NCBI GenBank assembly: GCA_029465975.1
Contig: CM055747.1
Coordinates: 8,366,499 to 8,430,498, forward strand
Source of the DNA: Dallia pectoralis
Lineage: Eukaryota; Chordata; Actinopteri; Esociformes; Umbridae
Reading direction: 5' to 3'
DNA length: 64,000 nt
Position numbers and translations under genes: made by a program. A model generated the notes under the pieces. That model saw only the letters and a list, made by a program, of their open reading frames with translations. It searched no databases and was not told the DNA's origin. Shown here one piece after another: positions 29,164 to 40,900 of this stretch. The stretch's first letter is position 1; each line of letters starts with the position of its first letter.

Positions 29164-30059
29164 GGTTAATACACCTGCGGGAAATAGAGGAGGTCAGTGG
29201 CCCAGAAAAGTGTATTCATTGTTTCAAGACGAGTGGTAACTGTAAAATGTTTGTTTGCATCGTGTGTGAGAATTTAGGACTGTATGGTACAATAACGAAG
29301 CTCTAGCATGCACAAGCTACAAGGGAAACTTTATGATCTCTGAACCTATATGCACAATATTTCGGCAGTCAATAATGATTGCCTTCCATTTCATCTATAA
29401 CCGTGCTGCTTCTATAAAGTCGCTGCCCGTTCCGACCAATTCAACATGTCGTCACGGTTTATCTCTGGGCTAAAGTGAAATGAAAGTGAACGTCTATAAG
29501 AAACCCACTGAAATATAGTAAATAACTAGGTAAGGTATAAAGTTGCAAACAATACGGTCGAAGTAGACGGCAATGATTATGTCTTGAAATAACAACGTAG
29601 CTAACGCGTTGTTAGCAACATGCTAACTAACCTAGCCCCCGCCACCCCACCATTCGAGTTGAGGTGGCAACTATTGGCCAGCACGACCGTACAGCGATTC
29701 GGGAAACACGATATAATCCGGAATAGTCAAAACTGCTGGAGTAACATACGTTATTAGTATTAATAAACCGACGTGTGGTCACAGATTAAACCCGCCTCAC
29801 TAGATAGCTATTATAGCTATTATTTGGGCGCGGGTTGGAGTTCCCGTTAGCTTGACAACAGTAGCTAAGCTAACATTAGCGATGTTGTGTTAAAATAATA
29901 TTCAGATGCAGTGGTTACATTTAATTGCAACCAATTACAGAATAGTGGACATTTTAACATCACACCGTGCATTCAAACGAGTTGCTGAGTTAAGCAAAAA
30001 AAAATGTAATGGTTTACTCAAACAGAATATACTATAAGCATAGTGTGCCTCCATCTTAC

Positions 30060-30110
30060 CTAACGCGGTGCAATATTTTCAATGACCACATCCGGTTCCG
30101 ATCTTTCAGC
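30060..30110 (-). promoter_or_regulatory. Probable RBM14 5' untranslated exon and promoter region
   Basis: On the minus strand a good donor (GTTAG|GTAAGATGG, GT at 30058-30059) lies 0.9 kb upstream of the acceptor preceding the RBM14 ATG, in phase-free 5' UTR context. The transcription start would fall near or above 30.11 kb. This is inferred from splice signals only. Confidence 0.4.
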
Positions 30111-32321
30111 GAGTGACGGGTGAACTTTGCCAGCGTTTTTAGTCTTTGGGGGCGTTCGATCGAATCAAAACATCAACGTGTCACCTGTAAAACGCAGGAA
30201 TGGCTGACGGCTACAACGTTTTCTGCGGATATTGGTGACACACGGTGATATGTAGATGAGTTGCCTGCAGTCGTTTTAATTCTCTCGAACACAACTTCGT
30301 TTTCAACAACAGGACGAGGACAGAATTATGTGAACTCTGATCATTCCTGTTGACTTTTAATAAATAATATATACAAGATAATATTGAGGTTATATTCATT
30401 TTCTTTAAGATTGGGATTTACTACCGTCATTGTGCTTCAAAAGTATGTTAACGAGTTTATACAAATACTTAATACTTTGTGAAAACAATGTCTAACAGTC
30501 AATTAAAACACATTCAAGTATTTACCAACGTGGGTGTCTACAGCAGGCCGAATAAACAATGAATGTTAATTGTGTGTTACTGGCACATTTCTCAATAGCA
30601 GCAGCCCAAAGATATATCTATGGCAGTATGGGGCGCCGTTTGTAAAGTGAAGCACACAAAATAACACCAACATTTTGCCACATTTAGCCTCATACCACAT
30701 TTAATAGTCACGTTTTTAACACATTTAAAGCATTATTTGTGAACTTTGTCTTATTGACTTTTTGTGTAAAATATATATAAATGCTAAATGTTAAATGTTA
30801 AATCTAAATGTTAAATGTTAAATTTAAATGTTAAATCTAAATGTTATATGTTAAATCTAAATGTTAAATGTTAAATCTAAATGTTAAATGTTAAATCTAA
30901 ATGTTAAATCTAAATGTTATATGTTAAATCTAAATGTTAAATCTAAATGTTAAATGTTAAATGTAAATGTTAAATGTTAAATCTAAATGTTAAATGTTAA
31001 ATCTAAATGTTAAATGTTAAATCTAAATTATAAGTCATACATTTAACTATACAAGAATTACGGTACTTAGCCACGCCCCTAGTTCGTGACCGTGAATCTT
31101 CACAACTCGCACAGCTCTATTTCACAAAGATGTCTTTCAAAATGGCAAGTCATGTAGAGTTATAGCGGCTGTATTTGAGAGAGCTGTTGCTGCTGGGGTT
31201 AGGATGGCTCTTCATGACCGACCTACACCAAGCACATCTTCCCAATCAACCACCACATCATTGCCATCGTTAAGTACTGAAGTTATGCGTTTTATGAAAT
31301 GGAGGGGTCTTACAGTTAACCTAGCTGTCGTAGCTAGTATCATATGTCACCTGTTAACTAGACTACCATAACCCAGTTAGTGGTTAACGGTAACCAAATT
31401 ACCCACTTTATGAAGCTATTGTTGTGGTGAATTTGTGACCAACTTTCCCAGATTGCTCACGAGCGCACTAACTAAGCAATCTGGGTAAGGCCGGGTTGGG
31501 TACGGAGACCCGCTGCTAATAGGGCACAGGTGCCTTAACAACCGGTATCTTTTGGACCGAGTAGCAACGCGGATTTGTGTGCCTCATTTCGGCGCCACTT
31601 ATTATACCTGAATGCCTTACAGTGCATTCAAAATTATTGTAAATGAACCTTTTCCCATCTGGTGGTTGTTTTTGTTGTCCAACAGCAATTTACTAGTGAA
31701 ATTACTATATTATTAAATCATTTAATTTTTACCATATGGCCTTAGCAATAATCAAGCCGTTCTTTAATGTCGCTGACTGTTGTTTAGTACTTTACTCTAT
31801 TCATCTAGTCTTCTGAATCCAAACTATAATGTACAGTTTACTGTAGGCCAAAATATGGTACCAGGCAGATTTAACCACTAGACCTTGAACTGGGCTTTGT
31901 CGCCATATCTGACAGTCAAAATATGGGCTCTTGTTTCAGGTCTCCACACCAGTAGTGCCCACTGGCACTTCCAGCTCTGCCACCACTGTCACATCACTGA
32001 GATCAGTAAGTGAAGTTGTGTTATACAGCTAGAACATTTTTGTTACCCTCAGTGAAATGAGTCATGTAGCTCAAAAAATGAAATCCATCAACAGACTATT
32101 AGGGGTTATATGACAAATTGAAGTGAGTCTCGAATGATTTGACAAAAAAAACTGTAAAAGCTATTCTTGGTTAATATTCAAGTTCAACATTTTTTGGCTC
32201 ATGTTATTTTAATATGAAGTGTATTAATATGGGTGGAGTATAATGATTACATTATGTGCATGGCAAAATTATATCATAAACACTGAATGTCCTGTCTGTT
32301 TTTCCCCTTCTTTTTTTAGGA

Positions 32322-33050
32322 TTGGCATACAAACTTATTAGATGGAAATTAGTTGTACATTGCACAATGGATGGTTACAGTAGAATGTTAACGTTTATCT
32401 GGTGTTCCAACAACAACCGGGCTGAAACTGTTATGGACCTCTTCAGTACAGCCATCAGTGATCTTGGCCGGCCCCTTCATATCAGAACTGATCATGGAAG
32501 GGAGAATGTCTGTATTTGGGAAAACATGAGAGTTCAGAGGTGACAATTCTGTGTTGACTGGAAGCTCTGTACATAATCAATGAATCGAACGATTCAATCG
32601 GGACCTGAACAGAAACTGCTGTGATGTGTTTGCACCCATTTTCTATGAGCTAGAGTCAATGGAGACTTTAGACATAGATAATGAATCAGATTTATTTTCT
32701 CCATTATGTATATATTCCCAGGATAAATCGGACATTGGATGAGTTTAAAGATGCATTTAACAATCATTCAATCACCTCTGAAGGTAACAGAACCCCAGTT
32801 CAGCTTTTCACCCTAGACAGACATCTTCTGTTAACTAACAATCCAGAAACTGCAACTGACGAAAGAACAGAGGACTCCGTATCGGCACCTCTTGCACATC
32901 TCCTTTTGCCCACTTAACCAGCAGGACTTGCAAGAATTGGTTGTTTCAGTAAACCCTCTTGAAAATGATGGAAACAAGGGGAAAACATACAACAGTACAC
33001 AAATTTGTATTCAACAAAATTGTAAAAACTGTAACTGTTGTTACTTAAAT
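32322..33050 (+). pseudogene. Broken integrase-core (DDE) transposase exon of the inverted-arm element
   Basis: A splice acceptor in the left arm (TTTTTTTAG at about 32320) leads into an rve-type catalytic segment. Visible are the first aspartate in HCTMDGYSR, the second in IRTDHGREN, and downstream YIPRINRTLDEFKDAFNNHS. Stops and frame shifts near 32540, 32575, 32690 and 32910 break it. A further segment containing QQDLQELVVSVNPLEN follows in another frame and is partly duplicated near 33270 (QQDFQVLVIAVNPLN). The protein is not functional as it stands. Confidence 0.72.
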
Positions 33051-34249
33051 CCCTGTTGTTAAGCTTACCCCTCCAGAATAGCTTGCTCTAGCTGTCCTTT
33101 CTTACCCCTTTTGTATATTAGTACTGTTTATATTGTGTTTTTATTGTCTCATTGCTGTTCAGTGTCTTTGGCTTTCTTGACAGGTGCGTAAAATTGAATG
33201 TATTAATATTGTTGTTCTTATACTAATAAGACAACATTATCTTGTGAATAAGTAGTGCTGTACATTAAGCAGCAGGACTTTCAAGTTTTGGTGATTGCAG
33301 TGAATCCTCTTAACCCTTGTATTGTCTTTACTTTTGGGACCCTCTGGTATCTCTCGGGTCAGAGATTTGAAAACAATTGTGAAATAAAATGTTTCTTTAC
33401 AACTATTGTCTGTATCTTAATTTCAAACAATTTGGATGACATTTGATATATATGCAATGCAATCAAGTCTTTACTAAAACACAATTAACAATGGAAGTGT
33501 GATTTGTTTTTTTGTGTTAAATATTTGATCATGCTTATATTGGGAAAAAGTGAGACAATGTTTTCATGAACATTTCTTACTTTGAATGCAAACTCTAATG
33601 GTGTGGGGCACTTCCAGTAACTGGCAGTGGGGCTGCTGCAGCTTACGCCTGTGGTACATATTCCAAGTGAAGGCCATCTTGTAATTCACTTCAGAATACT
33701 CTGAATTGTTATCTAAATCATCCTCATGTTCGAAAACATTTTCCTCTATGGGAAAGAGTAAGCAAACAGCTTCTCAGTGCCTAGGTAATAATGCAACATT
33801 ATGTGTGTGTGGGCATGTTTCAGTGTCTCTGTATGCAGGAAAAACTGCCCCAAAGACCATAATATAGGATGTAAATGTGTAGTATAGTAGCACGTGTGCC
33901 CATTTTTTTGTTAGTTTGTACATGTTTATCACAGAAAACAAGGTAAGGCCATTGTGTTACAGGTAGAATCTTTTTTTACTTGTACCATTTCTATTGTAAA
34001 AATATGAAAATACAATTCAAAAGTTAAACAATGGTGACTAGAAAAAAACAACTTCACAGAGTAAAGGAATTTGTATTCCACAAAATTCAAAATTGAATCC
34101 ATTTCCTTATACTAATCAATAATAAAAATGTAACTAACTTATCAGTATGTAGTGTTGTACAGTAAGCACATATTGTAAATACAACCAGTGCCATGGATTA
34201 AGACTGAACAATAACATGAATTCATCAGTATGTAGTGGTGTACAGTATG

Positions 34250-34375
34250 CCGCAGGTATTTGTATAACGTGGGTCTGGATATCTGCAGGACCGGAGCTAC
34301 CGCAGAGAGTTGTCCCAAGTTGTAACAAGCACTCAATGTCCTCTTTAGAAAACATGGTATGCCCATCCTAAAAAA
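34250..34375 (-). pseudogene. Helix-turn-helix-like exon of the transposase, read from the right arm
   Basis: After the same acceptor as in the left arm, the minus strand reads MFSKEDIECLLQLGT and, one frame over, VLQISRPTLYKYLR. Together these look like the N-terminal helix-turn-helix of integrase-type transposases. It is frame-shifted and ends quickly. It faces the integrase exon on the opposite strand. Confidence 0.55.
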
Positions 34376-36013
34376 GAAGGGGAAAAACAGACAGGACATT
34401 CAGTGTTTATGATATAATTTTGCCATGCACATAATGTAATCATTATACTCCACCCATATTAATACACTTCATATTAAAATAACATGAGCCAAAAAATGTT
34501 GAACTTGAATATTAACCAAGAATAGCTTTTACAGTTTTTTTTGTCAAATCATTCGAGACTCACTTCAATTTGTCATATAACCCCTAATAGTCTGTTGATG
34601 GATTTCATTTTTTGAGCTACATGACTCATTTCACTGAGGGTAACAAAAATGTTCTAGCTGTATAACACAACTTCACTTACTGATCTCAGTGATGTGACAG
34701 TGGTGGCAGAGCTGGAAGTGCCAGTGGGCACTACTGGTGTGGAGACCTGAAACAAGAGCCCATATTTTGACTGTCAGATATGGCGACAAAGCCCAGTTCA
34801 AGGTCTAGTGGTTAAATCTGCCTGGTACCATATTTTGGCCTACAGTAAACTGTACATTATAGTTTGGATTCAGAAGACTAGATGAATAGAGTAAAGTACT
34901 AAACAACAGTCAGCGACATTAAAGAACGGCTTGATTATTGCTAAGGCCATATGGTAAAAATTAAATGATTTAATAATATAGTAATTTCACTGGTAAATTG
35001 CTGTTGGACAACAAAAACAACCACCAGATGGGAAAAGGTTCATTTACAATAATTTTGAATGCACTGTAAGGCATTCAGGTATAATAAGTGGCGCCGAAAT
35101 GAGGCACACAAATCCGCGTTGCTACTCGGTCCAAAAGATACCGGTTGTTAAGGCACCTGTGCCCTATTAGCAGCGGGTCTCCGTACCCAACCCGGCCTTA
35201 CCCAGATTGCTTAGTTAGTGCGCTCGTGAGCAATCTGGGAAAGTTGGTCACAAATTCACCACAACAATAGCTTCATAAAGTGGGTAATTTGGTTACCGTT
35301 AACCACTAACTGGGTTATGGTAGTCTAGTTAACAGGTGACATATGATACTAGCTACGACAGCTAGGTTAACTGTAAGACCCCTCCATTTCATAAAACGCA
35401 TAACTTCAGTACTTAACGATGGCAATGATGTGGTGGTTGATTGGGAAGATGTGCTTGGTGTAGGTCGGTCATGAAGAGCCATCCTAACCCCAGCAGCAAC
35501 AGCTCTCTCAAATACAGCCGCTATAACTCTACATGACTTGCCATTTTGAAAGACATCTTTGTGAAATAGAGCTGTGCGAGTTGTGAAGATTCACGGTCAC
35601 GAACTAGGGGCGTGGCTAAGTACCGTAATTCTTGTATAGTTAAATGTATGACTTATAATTTAGATTTAACATTTAACATTTAGATTTAACATTTAACATT
35701 TAGATTTAACATTTAACATTTACATTTAACATTTAACATTTAGATTTAACATTTAGATTTAACATATAACATTTAGATTTAACATTTAGATTTAACATTT
35801 AACATTTAGATTTAACATTTAGATTTAACATTTAGATTTAACATTTAACATTTAGCATTTATATATATTTTACACAAAAAGTCAATAAGACAAAGTTCAC
35901 AAATAATGCTTTAAATGTGTTAAAAACGTGACTATTAAATGTGGTTTGAGGCTAAATGTGGCAAAATGTTGGTGTTATTTTTGTGTGCTTCACTTTACAA
36001 ACGGCGCCCCATA

Positions 36014-37930
36014 TGGCAGTAGCCTACTGAGTATATTTCGGAATGTTCACAACGTGGTGACGGGCGCATGCGCATTGGGTTCAGGTTTGTTTCTCTTCAA
36101 AGTGTTAATGGAAATTGTAAGGAAGAGACAAGGAAGTGCTGGGAATTTCTGAATCACAACTTCGCAGCACTTTGTCACAGTGAGGAGGCAAGCTTGCATG
36201 GCATGTCAGGAGAATATAGAGGATAGAGGACATATTTCAGATTTTCTAAAGTATAACTTTCAATAATATGTGTAAATCTAAGTATCAAATGGAATTTACT
36301 GTAGGCTATTGCTTAATCTCTGTCATATTTTGAAGAACGACCGGGCATCGGGAGATTAAGGTAAATTCTGTCATTGATGCCATTTATTGTGTTCTATAGT
36401 GTTAACAAAGAAACAGTCAAACAGTTTTGTTACTGTAATCCCGAGATCTAACACTCGTTAACTGAAGGTATGCAAAAAATTATCAATCAAGGAAGTAAGC
36501 GATGTACAGAGCAGAACGAGTCAGTAGATTATACGTGTGGAAACAAGTATGCTACGCTGGAGGGCCATGTCCAGAAATAGCATGGCGTAATTGTATGCTT
36601 TTATTGTAGAAAAGCTATAATTGTTCATATGTAATTTCCTGGTTAAAATTCTAAAAGAGAATTATTAATTATGCCTTACATTTATTTCCACCGGTTACTT
36701 AAGGTAAATAAACCAATTGCCTCATCATTAATCAATTAATATGTACTGTTTGCATTATCATCAATGTTATTATAGTAATATATTTATTATATATATATAT
36801 TATTCTCGGCATTTCACTTGTATTTCAATTTGTTTAAATTGAACACACTGCCTTTAATCAGGTACTATAGTGACTTTCAATTGTTTGCAGGGTTATTCTG
36901 CACGTTCGGATAGTGTTTTCAGCGCTTGTCTCTATTATAACCTGCCAGGTCTAGACATGCCAATGTTTTTATCGAGACACCTCGGTCTCGTCTTAAGAAT
37001 TACTTATCATGAATGAGCTCGCCGCTGTCTTATAGAACAGAAACACAGTCCTCCACGGAAGCTGAAGGAAAGGCATCCTGTCATTTTCTGTAATAACAGT
37101 CTGTGTAAATAACTGCCTCGGTCAAATAAATATAGCTTTCTTATATGCAATGGTAACAAGCTTATAGAAAATTATACTTCAGTCTCTCTCATCAACTTCA
37201 CTGTTCGGATCCTTTGATTAAGCAAACTTTAGAACAGCCTCACAAGCCTATACTGCTGAAACTTAATCTGATGACATACACAGCATCAGATTAGTCAGTG
37301 AGAGGAAGGTTGTGGGAGTTTCCCAGAATGATGGAGGAACCTTGGTCAGCACATAACATTGGGCACATGACATGATTAACGCTGTTACCAGAAATGAACA
37401 GAAAGGATTTGGATTCTGAAGTATTTGTCTGAGGAAGACGGAACAGAATGGGAAGCAACAATCTTTGAAAATAGTCCTTGACGTATAACCCATAGCCAGA
37501 CACAAGTCCCACTGTTGTATTGGTGAGAACTCAACTCGGCCTTGTACCCTTGCTAAACAAAATGTTTTTATTACCAGCGAAATCTACAACTGTAGTTCTT
37601 TCTGTTTGGGAACAAATTGTATTTGATAAACTACATTGATGAGGTAATTATATTTATTTTCATTCCTATGTCAGTCACTGGAAACACTTCAGGCGTATAC
37701 ATAGGGTAAACAATACATGTTTAATACAGACCCTTTACATGTTTAAGTTGTGTATTTCTTTATTTTACCACTTGGCAAAGAAATTTGGCGTCTGTATGAA
37801 GCCATAGTTGGACATTTTCTGCCACCAGAAGTTCCTTTAATCCAATGGAAGTTCCACCCTCTTGACTACATCAAAATGGGAAAAGGCCTTATTAGTGCTG
37901 TCCATCTATTGGTATATGTCTGTTCCAAAG
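36014..37930. other. RIN1 upstream region
   Basis: No coding exon is recognised before the RIN1 start. The first 70 bp contains an NRF-1-type palindrome next to an inverted CCAAT box. Untranslated RIN1 exons may lie here, for example a donor-like GTAAGG near 36117, but none can be proven by eye. Confidence 0.4.
36064..36078. promoter_or_regulatory. NRF-1-like palindrome (GCGCATGCGCA) with adjacent inverted CCAAT
   Basis: The sequence GCGCATGCGCATTGG combines a full NRF-1 consensus with ATTGG. It lies about 50 bp beyond the right end of the inverted-arm transposon and 1.9 kb upstream of the RIN1 ATG. It is a candidate RIN1 promoter element, by motif only. Confidence 0.4.
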
Positions 37931-40900
37931 ATGCAGGAGGACCCTGTGTATGATTTTCCTGAGCCGGCGGGGGAGTCGGTGGGAGAGAGACGGGCGTGTC
38001 CTCAGCGAGGCTCCCTGAAGAACATCAGTGTTCTGGACCGCCTCCTGTTCACACATTCTGTCTGGCTGCAGCTTTCCATCAACTCTGCCACCGCTCTACA
38101 CATACTGCAGCGGGAGCCGCCGGGGGTGAGGCGCACACACACAAACACACATCACACACACAACACGACCCGTGTTTAAACAGGACCTGAGTTTAAACAC
38201 GGTCTGAGTTTAAACACGGTCTGAGTTTAAACACGACCTGAGTTTACACACGATCTGAGTTTATATACGCAACCTAAGTTTAAAGGCAACCTGAGTTTCC
38301 ACATCTACGTCTCCCCTCAGACCTTCCTGGTGCGCAAGTCCAACACCTTACAGAAGAAAGTGTTGTGTGTCCGGCTCATGGATGAGAGCGTCCCCTCATT
38401 TGTCAAACAGTTTTCTATCCGTGAAGTGGAATCCAGTGAGTAATTCGTGTTTGTTCTACAACCCGTTGATGTGCACGATGAGGGTTTTCTACTAATGGCC
38501 TGACTCCTGCTTTCCTGTCTCCCTCACATTTACAGCCTTCTCTTTGGAGAGAGCAGCTCTCAGTTTTCCCGACCTCTGCCGGCTCATCGCCTTCTACTGT
38601 GTTAGTCGGTATGTTTCACTTTTCAAACTTCCCTATTAGTTTTCCTCAGAGAAAAATCAGTTCAAGTCTTGCAGACAACTGGTGACTGATATTATCCGCC
38701 TTGGTCAAAACACACTATCGTTCTACATCACAAACCAATCGTGTTTTGCTACTAATGTAATTGGTCTTGTCTGTAAAACCTCTGTGCTGTCTATATCAGC
38801 AATGTATTACTTTTTTGACGTCTATTTCAGGAATGTAAAACCTCTGTTCTGTCTATTTAAGGGTTGCACAAGCTCTCTGATGTTTTTTTTCAGGAATGTA
38901 ATACCTCTGTACCGTCTATTTCAGGGATGTGTTGCCCTTCCCCCTACAGCTACCAGAGGCCATCGTCAGGGCTTCATCCCAAAAAGAGCTAAAGTCCATC
39001 GCCCACATGGGCGTGGGTAGGTACCGCAGATTGGCGCAGAGGTCTAATCAACTTAAGTCTTGTCAGTTGTTGTGAAGCAAACCAGTGTTTTGTATCGTTC
39101 ACACTGCTCTTCAAGGATTGCCTGAAGGACGTATTCAAGTGTAATTTTGTATCTTCTCCTTTCTCACTCAAGAGTTCTGGAGCTCCCCCCTGAACTTCAG
39201 AGGTCCACGCAGTGAGCCAGCGCCAGCACCAGCGGAGGCACCGCCGAGCCCAACCGTCGTGGAGTGTGCCACACACCAAGGATGCCACACCCTCTTCCAG
39301 GAGTTCTGCCCCATTCAAACACGCAGCCCCAGGGAGTTGAACTGCGGGGCAGCTGGCCACGGTGCACTCTGTTTCATCAACCCACTCTTCCTTGAGTTGC
39401 AGCCCAAACTGCACAGACGGCACCAGTTCAAACACAGTATCAAGGTGCGCGTCTCCACCGAGAACTCCAGTGCCTTGTCTCCCCCGGTCACCCCTCCCCC
39501 GCCCCCACCCCTGCTGGCCAAGAAGAAGGCTAAGAAAGCCCAGCAGGCCAGTGAAGCATCGGAGTCCAAAGGGACAGGGGCCACCCTGGAGGCCTCAGAC
39601 TACTCGCAGGTTCATCCAACGCTTCCGAAGAAAACCAGGGCCGTGCCCACCCTATCTCCCACTGTTGAGGACGACTACCATGTGCCCCTGGGTCTCCTGC
39701 CAACAGTAGACCGCAAACAAAGTGGTGAGAAGGAGGGAGTGAGTGAAGAGGAGGGTCATCTGTCGGGAGTAGACCAGGAGAAACGAGGTGAGGAGGGAGT
39801 GAGAGAGGAGGCGAGTCTCACGCCAGGAATAGCCCAGGAGAAACGAGGTGAGGAGGAAGTGACTGAGGAGGAAGTAGGTCTCCTGCTTGGACTCACCCAG
39901 GAGAAAGGGGTTGAGAAGGAGTTGTTGAGTGAGGAAAAGGCTGGTCTCTTGCCTGGGCTAACCGAGCCAAACAAAAGTGAAAAGGGAGTGTGTGAGGAGG
40001 AGGTGGGTCTCCTGCTAGAGCAGAAATGCGCCCCCTCCCTTAGTGAGATGGATAGCAGCAGTTCCCTCAGCAGCCTGGACGAGGTCGAGGATACCTCAGA
40101 ACGTCCGCCCGTCACCAGAGGCGCCAGTAACCCCTCACCCCCGGGCACCACTCGCCCTCGCCAGCCCTTATCCGCCCTGCGCCAACTGAGTGCAGCATTT
40201 GTGTCTTTCTTTGTGCCCGAGAAGCGGGTGGCGAGGCTAGTGGAGGATCTGTCTCGCGACAGGAGGACTGCCTTTGGCGCCCTGGTTCAGGACTTCCTTA
40301 GTCAGCAGCGAGAGGCCGTCAAGCCACAGTACCTACGGTCTGCTGTGGAGCTACTGCAGGGCATCCGCCTCTTTCTATCCCAAGCAAAGGCCTTCCTGCT
40401 GGACTGTCGTGAACTTGAGCCTCCCATTGAGACCATGTTGTCGGATGATGACAAAGGTACAGAAGCATTTACCCCTAAAGCGAACTGCAAATAACCAGTC
40501 GAAATATTCCCGGACATTTTAAATGTGACCAGTGCTACCATGTTTCGTTTTACTGTTGATAATATCTTCTGAATGTGTTTGTGTGCAGACCTGGTGCTGG
40601 AGAAAGCCTTATTACGCTGTGTGCTGAAACCTTTGAAGGGGCAGGTAGACAGGACACTAAAGGATCTGCACGAGCGAGACGGCTCCAGCCAGAAAATGGC
40701 AGAGTGCCTGGCAAGGGCCCGTGGGACGACCCTGTCAGACGGTTTCGGCGTGCGTGTGGGAGTACCGGATGGTGCCGGAGTGGAAAAGGTCCGGCGGAAG
40801 TTAATTCTCATGATTCGGGCCTACTCTCCAATTAATAAGGTCATGCTGCTTCTGCAGGCCTGCAAGCTCATCTATAAAGCCATGACAGAAAATTCAGGTG

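Larger units (their letters stand above)
30627..36013. mobile_element. IS3EU-like (rve-integrase) DNA transposon with two long inverted arms
   Basis: The element is bounded by TATGGGGCGCC at 30627 and its complement at 36013. The flanking duplication is TGGCAG (30621-30626 and 36014-36019). Because the junction is palindromic, 8- or 10-bp duplications with shorter termini fit equally well. The left arm 30627-about 32316 and right arm about 34368-36013 are almost identical inverted copies. I saw one substitution in several hundred compared bases, plus a length difference in an internal ATGTTAAATCTA repeat (30780-31030 and 35655-35865). Each arm carries the same 5' transposase exons. The single-copy centre carries a broken integrase-like exon on the plus strand and a helix-turn-helix-like exon on the minus strand. 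The superfamily call rests on remembered family features and the arm structure is seen directly. Confidence 0.8.

Noticed and set aside
39315..40151. Antisense and alternate-frame open reading frames across RIN1 exon 5
   Set aside because: Shadows of the long GC-rich RIN1 exon. The frame carrying the RIN1 domains is unambiguous.
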